Source of the DNA: Candidatus Uhrbacteria bacterium | Lineage (GTDB): Bacteria > Patescibacteriota > Patescibacteriia > UBA9934 > GWF2-40-263 | DNA: 45,221 nt | Assembly (NCBI GenBank): GCA_016188495.1 | Contig: JACPHU010000025.1 | Location: 1-45,221, forward strand | Direction of reading: 5' to 3' | Part shown: positions 16,880-24,829 of the stretch, in pieces | Numbering within the stretch: position 1 is the stretch's first letter | How the letters are laid out: each line of letters begins with the position of its first letter | Position numbers and translations under genes: made by a program | Notes under the pieces: model-generated | Seen by the model: only the letters and a program-made list of their open reading frames with translations | Databases searched by the model: none | What the model was told of the DNA's origin: nothing

Positions 16880-17323
16880 TTAAGCCGCCGCTGCCAGTGG
16901 TCGGTCATTTGCTTGAGGTTTGTGGTTGTGATCGTTTTTGTCCTCTTCTTCCAGAGGGTAACGTGTTCTCGCTTTTGTTATTTTTTCTTCTAACTCACTT
17001 GGTGAGCACAGATCAATTTCTTCCATTTGTCCATAAGAAGTTCGATATTCTTCTGGTTGTGTAAATTCTCGAAGGCCGCCTTCTACCTCTTTCATTCCGA
17101 AAGCTTCAGAAGGCCAACCGATCACAGCAAGTTGATTTGTCCGTGTATTTCGTAAAAGCTGGTATGTTTTTGTTTGTTCTTTGTTTTCATCCCAGATTTT
17201 TTCTTCGAAGGATCCTTGTGGAGATATAGTAAGTTCAAGAAGAGTTTTTGGATTTTTTAATTCAAGCTCTTCCGGACTCAATGGTTCGGGAGTTTCTCTA
17301 AATGAGTACAGGTCACGGTTCAT
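16880..17323 (-). CDS. Hypothetical acidic protein, 147 aa
   Basis: I do not recognise it. The product begins MNRDLYSFRETPEPLSPEEL, is rich in Glu and Lys, has no signal peptide, and ends in a low-complexity tail (HNHKPQANDRPLAAAA). The middle (TYQLLRNTRTNQLAVIGWPS) could be a small beta domain. It lies between the 2-hydroxyacid dehydrogenase and a PfkB kinase with gaps of 15 bp on both sides, so it is probably cotranscribed, but nothing in it ties it to sugar metabolism. Confidence 0.6.
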   Translation of the reverse strand: MNRDLYSFRETPEPLSPEELELKNPKTLLELTISPQGSFEEKIWDENKEQTKTYQLLRNTRTNQLAVIGWPSEAFGMKEVEGGLREFTQPEEYRTSYGQMEEIDLCSPSELEEKITKARTRYPLEEEDKNDHNHKPQANDRPLAAAA

Positions 17324-17338
17324 ACAAAAAAGTTATGA

Positions 17339-18304
17339 TTATGTAATGAGAATACGTTTGAGTTGTGTTTTGGAAGGCCATGTTGAGAGGATTCCATGTT
17401 TGGCTCCGTGTTTTTGAACAACCGATTCGGCGTTGAGCGTTGCCACAGCTAATGCTTCACGGATATCTTGCGTTTTGATGAGTCCTGCGACAAATCCTGA
17501 TCCGAACGCGTCTCCTGCTCCTGTGCGTGAAATGGATTTTACGTTTGTGGTAGACGCGTGGGCACTCCATCCATCGCGATAAGCAGTTGCCCCATTGGTA
17601 CCGTCGGTAATCACACGAACCGTACCGTTTGTGTGAAGGATTTCAAACATTTCTTCCAGTTTTTTCTTTTTGGTGAGCAGTTGTGCTTCTTCGCGGTTGA
17701 TAGTCAGAACGTCCACCATTTGGACAAGAGGAAGAATAACGGAGAGGCCTGCTTCAAGTTCGGACGAGCCAGGATTCCACGCGATAGAGATGTTCTTTTT
17801 TTTGGCATGGGAAATGATTTTTTTTGCCAGAGCAACATTGCCTCCTAAGGACGTGAGATACAGCCATTTGGCTGTTTCCAGCGCTTTAAGAGGAATATCC
17901 CGCTGAGTGAATTCTCCGCTTACTCCACGATATACCAGAGCCGTACGTTCGCCCCCTTCCATTGTGAGAAGAGTTGAGTAAGCCGTCTGGCCTCCTTTAA
18001 CCAGACGCACAAGGTGCGAGCTTACCCCAAAGCGCGAGAGATCTTCTATGACATCTTTTCCCGGGCCGTCATCACCCACGCGTGTGATGACGGCTGTACG
18101 CAATCCTAGAGATCCGAATGTTGCTGCGGTGTTTGTTGCTCCTCCGCCTGTGGTAAGGAACAGTTCATGAATTTCAATTTTAGATCCAAGCGTCATGCAT
18201 TCTCCTGTTCCCGTAGCAAATTTTTTGGATTTGAGGGCGATGAATTTATCCGACGAAAGAAAAACGTCTCGTGTGGCTGAACCGATCGTAATGATGTCGT
18301 ACAT
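17339..18304 (-). CDS. PfkB-family carbohydrate kinase (first of two)
   Basis: Ribokinase-fold sugar kinase of 321 aa. The N-terminal MYDIITIGSATRDVFL and the substrate-side GGGATNTAATFGSLG are typical, and the ATP/anion-hole motif is SRTGAGDAFGSGFVAGL near the C terminus, with its catalytic Asp. Members phosphorylate sugars or sugar phosphates (ribose, fructose-1-P, fructose-6-P, adenosine). The specific substrate is not readable. A class II aldolase lies immediately upstream in the same direction, followed by a second PfkB gene, so a phosphofructokinase-type role is reasonable but unproven. Confidence 0.9.
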   Translation of the reverse strand: MYDIITIGSATRDVFLSSDKFIALKSKKFATGTGECMTLGSKIEIHELFLTTGGGATNTAATFGSLGLRTAVITRVGDDGPGKDVIEDLSRFGVSSHLVRLVKGGQTAYSTLLTMEGGERTALVYRGVSGEFTQRDIPLKALETAKWLYLTSLGGNVALAKKIISHAKKKNISIAWNPGSSELEAGLSVILPLVQMVDVLTINREEAQLLTKKKKLEEMFEILHTNGTVRVITDGTNGATAYRDGWSAHASTTNVKSISRTGAGDAFGSGFVAGLIKTQDIREALAVATLNAESVVQKHGAKHGILSTWPSKTQLKRILIT

Positions 18305-18344
18305 AAGAAAGAGTTAAAGATTGCTCGAATGCTCGCGATCCCGA

Positions 18345-19268
18345 TTAGCCTTTTCCTGAACATCCAAGCAAACGCATTTTTTGCTGGACCACTTTTGTGA
18401 TGAGTTCCTTGGCAGGAGTGAGGATTTTACGAGGATCAATGACTTCTGGATTTTCTGCGAGAAATTTTCGGATTCCTGCATCAAAGGCGATACGCAGATC
18501 TGAATCGATATTTACTTTGTTTATTCCAAGAGCCACTGCTCGTTTGATGTGTGCATCAGAAATACCTTTGGCTTTTTCGATTTTACAGCCGTAGGCAATG
18601 CATACCTTTTTGATCGCATGGGGAATTCCGGAGGCTCCATGTAAAACCAGCGGGATGGGAGCGACTTTTTTAATCTGTTCAAGACGTTTGAAATCAAGGC
18701 GAGAATCGCCTGAAAATTTATAGGCTCCATGGCTTGTCCCAATGGCAACCGCAAGGGCATCGCAGTGCGTTTGTTGGATAAAATCTTGCGCCTGTTTAGC
18801 CCCGGTGAAATGGGCGTTGCGTTCTTCTACGGAGACAAAATCTTCAATACCTGCGATGGCTCCCAGTTCTGCTTCAACGCTGATGTTTGTTTTATGCGCT
18901 AATGCTACGATTTTTTTCGTTTTTGCCACGTTTTCTTTATAAGGGAGCGACGATCCGTCAAACATGACACTTGTATACAAGCCAGATGTTATGGCTCGTA
19001 TAACCAACGCTTCATTTTTTCCATGATCTAAATGAAAGACGACCGGCCGTTTGCTTTTTTTGGCTGCCAAATGAACAAGAGCTCCGAGTTCCTCCATTCC
19101 CGCATATTCGATGGCTCCTTCGCTGGTTGAAAGAATCACCGGAGAGAGTTCTCGCTCGGCCGCTTCCATGACAGCTTGGAGAGTTTCAAGATTATTGATG
19201 TTAAACGCTCCCACGGCGTATCCGCCACGTTGAGCTTTTTGAAGAACAGGCAAGAGAGAGGTGAGCAT
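18345..19268 (-). CDS. fba: Class II fructose-bisphosphate aldolase
   Basis: Zinc-dependent aldolase (307 aa) that interconverts fructose 1,6-bisphosphate with DHAP and glyceraldehyde 3-phosphate. Family signatures are present in order: AFNINNLETLQAV, the zinc-binding VFHLDHGK, TSVMFDGSSLPY, VEAELGAIAG, GTSHGAYKF and LVLHGASGIP, followed by KVNIDSDLR for phosphate binding. It starts 1 bp after the stop of the upstream PfkB gene, so the two are certainly one transcript and probably translationally coupled. The related tagatose or sedoheptulose bisphosphates cannot be excluded as substrates. Confidence 0.92.
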   Translation of the reverse strand: MLTSLLPVLQKAQRGGYAVGAFNINNLETLQAVMEAAERELSPVILSTSEGAIEYAGMEELGALVHLAAKKSKRPVVFHLDHGKNEALVIRAITSGLYTSVMFDGSSLPYKENVAKTKKIVALAHKTNISVEAELGAIAGIEDFVSVEERNAHFTGAKQAQDFIQQTHCDALAVAIGTSHGAYKFSGDSRLDFKRLEQIKKVAPIPLVLHGASGIPHAIKKVCIAYGCKIEKAKGISDAHIKRAVALGINKVNIDSDLRIAFDAGIRKFLAENPEVIDPRKILTPAKELITKVVQQKMRLLGCSGKG

Positions 19269-19269
19269 A

Positions 19270-20241
19270 TTAGATATTTTCTATTTGGAATTCGGGGTGA
19301 TTTGCAAGGCGTTTTTGGATTTCTTCCGAGGAAAGAAGTCCTTTTTGAGGACCCACGAATTGCACCACAGAGGCGGCATTGACCGCTCCCCAACGAAGAC
19401 CTTCACTGCAGGATTGTCCGTGCAAAAGTGCGCCAAGATATCCGGTGGCGAATGAATCTCCCGCACCTGTTGCTTCCAGAGTTTTGCCAGGGAAGATAGG
19501 ACAAAAGCGCAAATCATGTCCTCCAAATTCGTAGGCTCCATTTTTTCCATCGGTGATGACGACGTGTTTGGGCCCCAGTTCCATGAGAGCACCTGCAAGC
19601 TTATGAATTTCTAACGTATTAAGTTTGGTGAGGATCTGTGCCTCTTCTCGATTAACGAAAAGAATAAAACAGTGGGCGATCAGATCGTATAACTCTTGTT
19701 TAAGCTGTTTGATCTGGATGCTTCCTGGGTTCATGGCAATTTTGACCCCATCCTTCTTGCTGTATTCAACGACGTCTTTATATAACCGTTCGTACCCGTG
19801 ACCCATTTCAGCAACATAGATCCAGGCAGGATGAGGGAAATGGTCGGGGAGGTGGTATTCACGCTCAATATGTCCGGTCAGAATGGTTTTTTCACCTTTG
19901 AAATTAAGAACGACCGAATAAGAACTTTGGACGTCCGGAATGGTTTGGATAAATTCTATCCCGACACGTTCGCGTGCGAGAACTTCCAGTGCAAGAGGTC
20001 TGGTTGTATCCATTCCCATAAGCGAAAACACAGCTGTTTTTTGTCCCATGCGAGCAAGTCCCACCGCGACGTTGGGTGCCGATCCAGCGATTTGCGAATC
20101 GACAATGTCCACATCGATCTTGGCTCCGTATTCCAGACACAGCTTGCATTCGGGCATTTTGAGTTCGCATTGGACATTGGCGTCATCCAACACAACGAAG
20201 GTGTCGAGCTTAATGTCTCCGATGGTAATGAGGTCGTACAT
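19270..20241 (-). CDS. PfkB-family carbohydrate kinase (second)
   Basis: A 323-aa ribokinase-fold kinase, paralogous to the 17339-18304 gene (shared MYDxITIG start, NREEAQ(I/L)LTK and ITDGxNGA blocks). The catalytic motif is LEATGAGDSFATGYLGALL. It differs by the insert KMPECKLCLEYGAKIDVDIV and by AGSAPNVAVGLARMG in the substrate lid. It is the first gene after a terminator and has its own -10 box 8 nt before the ATG, so it leads a unit with the aldolase, the other PfkB and probably the two genes beyond. Substrate unknown. Confidence 0.9.
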   Translation of the reverse strand: MYDLITIGDIKLDTFVVLDDANVQCELKMPECKLCLEYGAKIDVDIVDSQIAGSAPNVAVGLARMGQKTAVFSLMGMDTTRPLALEVLARERVGIEFIQTIPDVQSSYSVVLNFKGEKTILTGHIEREYHLPDHFPHPAWIYVAEMGHGYERLYKDVVEYSKKDGVKIAMNPGSIQIKQLKQELYDLIAHCFILFVNREEAQILTKLNTLEIHKLAGALMELGPKHVVITDGKNGAYEFGGHDLRFCPIFPGKTLEATGAGDSFATGYLGALLHGQSCSEGLRWGAVNAASVVQFVGPQKGLLSSEEIQKRLANHPEFQIENI

Positions 20242-20249
20242 AGATCTTT

Positions 20250-20255
20250 AGTATA
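20250..20255 (-). promoter_or_regulatory. -10 box of the PfkB-aldolase unit
   Basis: On the minus strand TATACT, 8 nt, ATG at 20241. The arrangement predicts a leaderless transcript. Confidence 0.5.
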
Positions 20256-20257
20256 AC

Positions 20258-20285
20258 AAAAAAGAGCTGTGACAGCTCTTTTTGT
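20258..20285 (-). terminator. Terminator between HIT and PfkB genes
   Basis: aaaaagagctg-tga-cagctcttttt is a perfect stem with A and T tails. It separates the transketolase-HIT unit from the PfkB-aldolase unit. Confidence 0.8.
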
Positions 20286-20300
20286 TTGCGCGGCAGACGG

Positions 20301-20690
20301 CTATATTTTTTTTATTTTTTGAGCAAGTTGAACCAGGAAGGCCTGATCGGCAGGAGCAGCATTTGAAGAATCCAGCTGGCCTACTCCGCTCACAGGCACG
20401 AGGTGGACATGAACATGGTCAACGGCGAATCCTTCTACGCCAACTCCGATCCGGGGAACCTGTAGGGCATTTTTTAAGTGCGTGGCGACTTGCTTTGAGG
20501 CTGCTAGAAGGTGTTGGTAAGACGGATCATCCATATCGAAAAGATAAGATGCATGAGCTTTGGGGATGACGAGCGTATGGCCTTCTTGGATAGGATTGAT
20601 ATCAAGAAACGCGAGGTGAGCATCATCCTCCCAGATTTTATGGCAGGGAATGTCTCCTGTAACGATTTTGCAAAAAAGACAGTCAGGCAT
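20301..20690 (-). CDS. HIT-family nucleotide hydrolase
   Basis: A 129-aa histidine-triad protein. The N-terminal CLFCKIVTGDIPCHKIWEDD is the common HIT start with two cysteines for structural zinc, and the catalytic triad HVHVHLVP lies near residue 95. HIT enzymes of the Hint/Fhit branches hydrolyse nucleoside phosphoramidates, acyl-adenylates or dinucleoside polyphosphates. The gene follows the transketolase C-subunit by about 10 bp on the same strand and probably belongs to that transcript. The physiological substrate is unknown, as for most bacterial members. Confidence 0.92.
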   Translation of the reverse strand: MPDCLFCKIVTGDIPCHKIWEDDAHLAFLDINPIQEGHTLVIPKAHASYLFDMDDPSYQHLLAASKQVATHLKNALQVPRIGVGVEGFAVDHVHVHLVPVSGVGQLDSSNAAPADQAFLVQLAQKIKKI

Positions 20691-20699
20691 AGATCGAAA

Positions 20700-21869
20700 T
20701 TATGTTCTGGATTTTAAGCTGTTATTCGATTTTTTTCCTCCCCATTTTTTGGGAGTTCTGGACAGGGCTTCCTTCATGACTTTTTGTTGCATCATTTCCA
20801 GAAGTTCTTTTGCGGCTGTGACATGGGCGGGGATGGGTGGAACACCGCGGCCTTGTTTTCTCTGTAGCACTCGATCTGCCGCAAGGGCAATAAAGGGAGC
20901 CGTGAGTCCGAGTCCTTCTTGGACTTCTGTTGGATTTCCTGATTCTCCAAAACGATCTTGAATGCCCACGCATTCCATAGGGACAGGGTTGTTGAGCGCG
21001 AGTGTTTCGGCAACTGCTCCACCTAATCCTCCAGCTACTTGGGCTTCCTCAACGGTGACAACAGCTCCTGTCTCTTTTGCCGCTTTGACAACGATTTTCG
21101 TATCGAAGGGTTTGATCGTGTGCATGTTGATGACACGGCATTCAATGCCATGTTCTTGAGAGAGCATTTGTGCGGCCAAGAGCGCTTCGTACAAAATGGG
21201 TCCTGTGGCGATGATCGTCAGATCATTCCCAAAACGGTAGGTTTCCGCGCGCCCCACTTTGAAAGGGGTTTTGAGTGTTGTGAATACAGGAGATTTTTCC
21301 CGGGCAAAACGTAGATAACAAGGTCCGGCAAGCGATGCCGCGGCCAAGGTTGCTTTTTTCGCTTCCACGGCGTCGCAGCCAATGAGCACGCGCATATTAG
21401 GCATGACGCGCATGATCGCGATATCCTCGATCATTTGATGAGTGGCTCCGTCGGGTCCTACAGAGACTCCGGCATGTGCTCCTGCGATTTTGACGTTCGA
21501 GTTTTGCAGAGCGATCGTCGTGCGAATTTGTTCCCAGTTGCGTCCGGGAGAAAAGGCGGCATAGCTTGAGATAAACGGTATTTTTTCAGCCAAGGACATT
21601 CCCGCGGCAATAGACGCCATCGATTGTTCTGACACGCCTAGTTGGACGAAACGATCAGGATACACTTCTTTAAAAGCTAAAGATCGTGTTGATTCCGTGA
21701 GATCCGCGCACAGGACAATAATATTTTTATTGAGCTTTCCCGCTTCAACCAATCCGTCTCCGTACCCGTTTCGCGTAGGGAGCGCTTTCAGCTTTGCTTC
21801 ATCAAACAGATGGCGCACAAGCCAGGCTTCACGATTGATTCCAGGTTTTATCTTTTGCATGTGAGCCAT
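20700..21869 (-). CDS. Transketolase, C-terminal subunit
   Basis: This 389-aa chain corresponds to the pyrimidine-binding and C-terminal domains of transketolase (start TRNGYGDGLVEAGKLNKNII; LGVSEQSMASIAAGMSLAEK with the Glu that activates the thiamine ring; GVSVGPDGATHQMIEDIAIM; C-terminal VVTVEEAQVAGGLGGAVAE). Transketolase moves two-carbon units between pentose and hexose phosphates with thiamine diphosphate. In the split form, as here, a separate gene supplies the N-terminal half. That gene lies 1 kb upstream with a DUF4349 gene between, an unusual order. The last about 30 residues (TPKKWGGKKSNNS) form a basic tail. Confidence 0.92.
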   Translation of the reverse strand: MAHMQKIKPGINREAWLVRHLFDEAKLKALPTRNGYGDGLVEAGKLNKNIIVLCADLTESTRSLAFKEVYPDRFVQLGVSEQSMASIAAGMSLAEKIPFISSYAAFSPGRNWEQIRTTIALQNSNVKIAGAHAGVSVGPDGATHQMIEDIAIMRVMPNMRVLIGCDAVEAKKATLAAASLAGPCYLRFAREKSPVFTTLKTPFKVGRAETYRFGNDLTIIATGPILYEALLAAQMLSQEHGIECRVINMHTIKPFDTKIVVKAAKETGAVVTVEEAQVAGGLGGAVAETLALNNPVPMECVGIQDRFGESGNPTEVQEGLGLTAPFIALAADRVLQRKQGRGVPPIPAHVTAAKELLEMMQQKVMKEALSRTPKKWGGKKSNNSLKSRT

Positions 21870-21873
21870 AGGA

Positions 21874-22833
21874 TTAGCGTTTCATATGTGTACGAATTTT
21901 TTGAGCAGCTTTCCATCCCAACCATCCCAGAACCAACAAAGGAATTCCCACACCCACACCCACGATAGCGATCCAGATCACCGCTTCCACGAGCCACTGT
22001 GCAAGTGCCACAACCGCCTGGGCTGCTTCTTTGATGGTTGTGCCAGGACGGAATTCTTTTCCACCCACGGTAACAACCGGCTCTTCGGAAAGGCTCAGAG
22101 TGATCGTTGAAAAGTTCGTCTGGCTGTCCAAATATTGAATTTGCCCTGTGAGGGATTCGATTGTGCTGCGGACGTTTGCCAGTGCCGTTTCCACCTGGAT
22201 CATCTCTTCAACCGTTTTGGCAGCCTGTAGGATTTCTACGTATCGCGCTTCTTGCAACTGAGCGTTTTTGAGCCGGGCGGCAAGATCAATATACTGTTCT
22301 GTCACATCGTCGCTATTGACGGATTCCTGTGTCACGACCAATGCGAGTGCCTTGAGTTCGGTGATGGTCGAATCGAACATGTCTTCTGGAACGCGTACGG
22401 TGGCATACCCAGATTTTGTTCCGTCCGGATGTTCTTGGATCGTTGCATACTGGACGTAACCTTTTTTGGACGTCACGATTGTCTTGACGGTCTGGAGGCT
22501 TTCATCCGCATGATCGACGACTAAATCCAAAGATCCATTTTTGATGACTTTTTGGTCAGTTTCTTGATCGATCGCTTCGTCATAGAGAAGCTCTGGCGAA
22601 GGCGGCATAATGGAGGAGCGAGACATGACCGTATTTTCTGGGATAGGCATTCCTGGAACGGCAAAGAAGGCATCGGCTGCGCCGCTTTGTCCCAAAGATT
22701 CCTCCATGAAAACAGAACCCGTTTTCATTCTTATTGGATTTACAAAGATATTTGCAATAAAGAGGATAATTGCCAGGACTCCCAAGAGCGCGAGTCCTCT
22801 CATGATCCAAGGACGTATCGTTTGAAAAGTCAT
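21874..22833 (-). CDS. DUF4349-type membrane protein
   Basis: The 319-aa protein has a transmembrane segment near the N terminus (ALLGVLAIILFIANIFV), an extracytoplasmic domain with KNGSLDLVVDHADESLQTVK and YATVRVPEDMFDSTITELKA, a coiled-coil (IDLAARLKNAQLQEARYVEI), LTGQIQYLDSQTNFSTITLS, and a C-terminal membrane segment (VIWIAIVGVGVGIPLLVLGW). This layout is the DUF4349 family, whose function is unknown. It lies between the two transketolase halves, 4 bp before the C-subunit gene. I see no reason in the sequence to link it to transketolase activity. Confidence 0.85.
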   Translation of the reverse strand: MTFQTIRPWIMRGLALLGVLAIILFIANIFVNPIRMKTGSVFMEESLGQSGAADAFFAVPGMPIPENTVMSRSSIMPPSPELLYDEAIDQETDQKVIKNGSLDLVVDHADESLQTVKTIVTSKKGYVQYATIQEHPDGTKSGYATVRVPEDMFDSTITELKALALVVTQESVNSDDVTEQYIDLAARLKNAQLQEARYVEILQAAKTVEEMIQVETALANVRSTIESLTGQIQYLDSQTNFSTITLSLSEEPVVTVGGKEFRPGTTIKEAAQAVVALAQWLVEAVIWIAIVGVGVGIPLLVLGWLGWKAAQKIRTHMKR

Positions 22834-22871
22834 AGAATGTTGATGTTATTTAATTGAGTTTTTTGATGAGA

Positions 22872-23771
22872 TTATTCATGTTCGCTTACGATTCTTCCTG
22901 CTAGCGTTCGAAGTTCACGGATCGCTGTTTCAGATTCTTTTCCAGGATTTGGCGGTTTTCCATGCCAGGAGAAATCGTATTCCATATAATCTATGCCGTA
23001 TCCCGGAATCGTATCGGCGATGATCACCGTCGGTTTTTCTCTCACTCCATGGGCGCGTTCTACGGCGTTCACGAAGTCCCGGATGGAATTTCCCGCACAG
23101 CGGACGACGTTGAGATTAAAGGCTTCAAATTTTTGGACGAGAGGTTCAAGGGGCATGATCTCTTCGGTGGTTCCATCGATCTGGATGTTGTTGCGGTCAA
23201 TGATGAAGGTGCAGTTGTAGAGATGGTTGCGTCCGGCAAACAAAAGAGCTTCCCAAGTTTGTCCGGCGTCTAATTCTCCATCGCTCATGGCGCAATAGAC
23301 GCGCCAAGGGGATCGATCTAGCAGAGCGGCATAGGCCAAACCCACTGCTTGAGAGGATCCAGATCCCAGGGGACCAGAAGTGGTTTCAACTCCAGGAAGT
23401 TTTTCCCGTTCGGGATGTCCTTGAAGGCGGGATCCTAGCTTTCGCAGAGTCATCAACTCTTCTTTGGGAAAGTATCCAGCGTGCGCCATGGCCACATAAC
23501 GGATAGGGCAGATGTGGCCGTTGGAGAGGATAAGGCGGTCACGGTCTTTCCACTGCGGTCGCGCCGGATCATGGACAAGCACATGGAAATACAAGGCAGT
23601 AAAAATATCCGCCATTCCCAACGGCCCTGCTGAATGTCCGGAGCCGGCTTCCACAAGCATATCGATGAGGTCTTCACGTATGGAAGAAGCTTTATTCTCA
23701 AGTTCTTTGAGGGTGTCATCATGTAGATGAAGCGGTTTGCGGACTTTCGGACCCATAGTGAGATTGGGCAT
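22872..23771 (-). CDS. Transketolase, N-terminal subunit
   Basis: The 299-aa chain is the thiamine diphosphate-binding half of transketolase. Visible are SGHSAGPLGMADIFTALYFH, a start of the diphosphate site, SNGHICPIRYVAMAHAGYFP, the GxG helix TTSGPLGSGSSQAVGLAYAA, and the cofactor/metal motif MSDGELDAGQTWEALLFAGR with NNIQIDG. The full enzyme needs the C-terminal subunit encoded at 20700-21869. It is the first gene of the unit; TACAAT about 40 nt upstream could be its -10 box. With Rpe and RpiB in the same window it covers most of the non-oxidative pentose phosphate pathway; no transaldolase was seen. Confidence 0.92.
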   Translation of the reverse strand: MPNLTMGPKVRKPLHLHDDTLKELENKASSIREDLIDMLVEAGSGHSAGPLGMADIFTALYFHVLVHDPARPQWKDRDRLILSNGHICPIRYVAMAHAGYFPKEELMTLRKLGSRLQGHPEREKLPGVETTSGPLGSGSSQAVGLAYAALLDRSPWRVYCAMSDGELDAGQTWEALLFAGRNHLYNCTFIIDRNNIQIDGTTEEIMPLEPLVQKFEAFNLNVVRCAGNSIRDFVNAVERAHGVREKPTVIIADTIPGYGIDYMEYDFSWHGKPPNPGKESETAIRELRTLAGRIVSEHE

Positions 23772-23857
23772 AGAGGAAGAAGATAAAATGGCGATTTGAT
23801 AGGTTCATTGTACTCGATTTTTTATCAGATAAGTATCCCGGTGTTATCCGAATGAAT

Positions 23858-23889
23858 AAAAAACCGGAGTATTGCGACTCCGGTTTTTT
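23858..23889. terminator. Terminator (both strands possible)
   Basis: aaaaaaccggag-tattgcga-ctccggtttttt. It lies after the stop of the cupredoxin gene on the minus strand and serves as its terminator. Confidence 0.8.
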
Positions 23890-23922
23890 GTATCCTTTTA
23901 CTACTTTGTTACTTTTTACACT

Positions 23923-24738
23923 CTACTCTACGTTCAATTTTCCTTTCATGCTGGAGTGATAGGCACAGTGGAAGGCGTAATCACCTGCGTCTTCAAAATA
24001 GCGGGTGAAGCTTTCTCCTGGGTTCAGGGTTCCTGTTCCCCAAGATCCGTCGTCAGCTGAAGCGGTGTGCTTGGTGTCGTCATTGTTGACGAAACGCACA
24101 GCTCTGCCTGAGTCAACATCTAATGTGCTTGGGCTATAGCTGTTGTCTTGGATGCTGACCGTGACGTATGTTTGCAGACCTTTATCAGAATCGATGGAGA
24201 ATGCGGTAGCCTCTTCAGAGGCTGGATCATATTGCGAAGCGAATTCCAGGTCGCTTCCTAAGCTGTAGTTGGAGAAGAACCCATCTGGAACATCGTCGAT
24301 CTGCTTATTCCAGGTTGATCCGTACAGTTCCTCGGCAACCTCTTCTGAGACAATGCCATGGAGTTCCCCATTGGCTCCAACGGCATAGACGGTTGGATCA
24401 GAGTTGATTTTGACCATCTTGACTCCTGGTCTGTACGTGACGTTTCCTCCGATCTGGATATCGGAAAGGTCGCTATCGGAAATCCATTTCACATCGTCGA
24501 AGTCCTCAAACCATGTGAAATAGGTCTTGTCGTTTGGAAACACGTAGCGGAAGCCGTCCAAACCGTAGTAATACACGGCGCTATAGGATTCACCACGAAT
24601 CAGATCACCGGCTTCAAGGCTTGCTGCGCTTACGAGGGATGTCGCTCCGGCGGAAGGGATCACGCCTGAAAGGGAAAGGGCGAGTCCTAACACCACGACA
24701 AGTCCGGTTCCTGACAAAAGAGTGAGAGGTTTTGTCAT
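23923..24738 (-). CDS. Secreted cupredoxin-domain protein with GDLIRG/YVFP domain
   Basis: The start is set at MTKPLTLLSG, giving a signal peptide; the track's longer start adds a second hydrophobic stretch. Residues about 35-165 form a domain (AGDLIRGESYSAVYYYG, YVFPNDKTYFTW, GGNVTYRPGVKMVKI) that I know from CPR secreted proteins and whose role is unknown. The last about 95 residues are a plastocyanin/azurin-like fold with all type 1 copper ligands: His in DTKHTAS, then Cys, His and Met in FHCAYHSSMKG. It should bind copper outside the cell, for electron transfer or copper handling. A paralogue without the ligands lies at 26324-27163. Confidence 0.85.
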   Translation of the reverse strand: MTKPLTLLSGTGLVVVLGLALSLSGVIPSAGATSLVSAASLEAGDLIRGESYSAVYYYGLDGFRYVFPNDKTYFTWFEDFDDVKWISDSDLSDIQIGGNVTYRPGVKMVKINSDPTVYAVGANGELHGIVSEEVAEELYGSTWNKQIDDVPDGFFSNYSLGSDLEFASQYDPASEEATAFSIDSDKGLQTYVTVSIQDNSYSPSTLDVDSGRAVRFVNNDDTKHTASADDGSWGTGTLNPGESFTRYFEDAGDYAFHCAYHSSMKGKLNVE

Positions 24739-24829
24739 ATGTTTAAATAAAAAAATTAGATAGATAACACAAGGAGTATAGCATAAAAAAACGATAGATT
24801 CCAAGATCAGCTCGTTTAGATTCCGCTTT

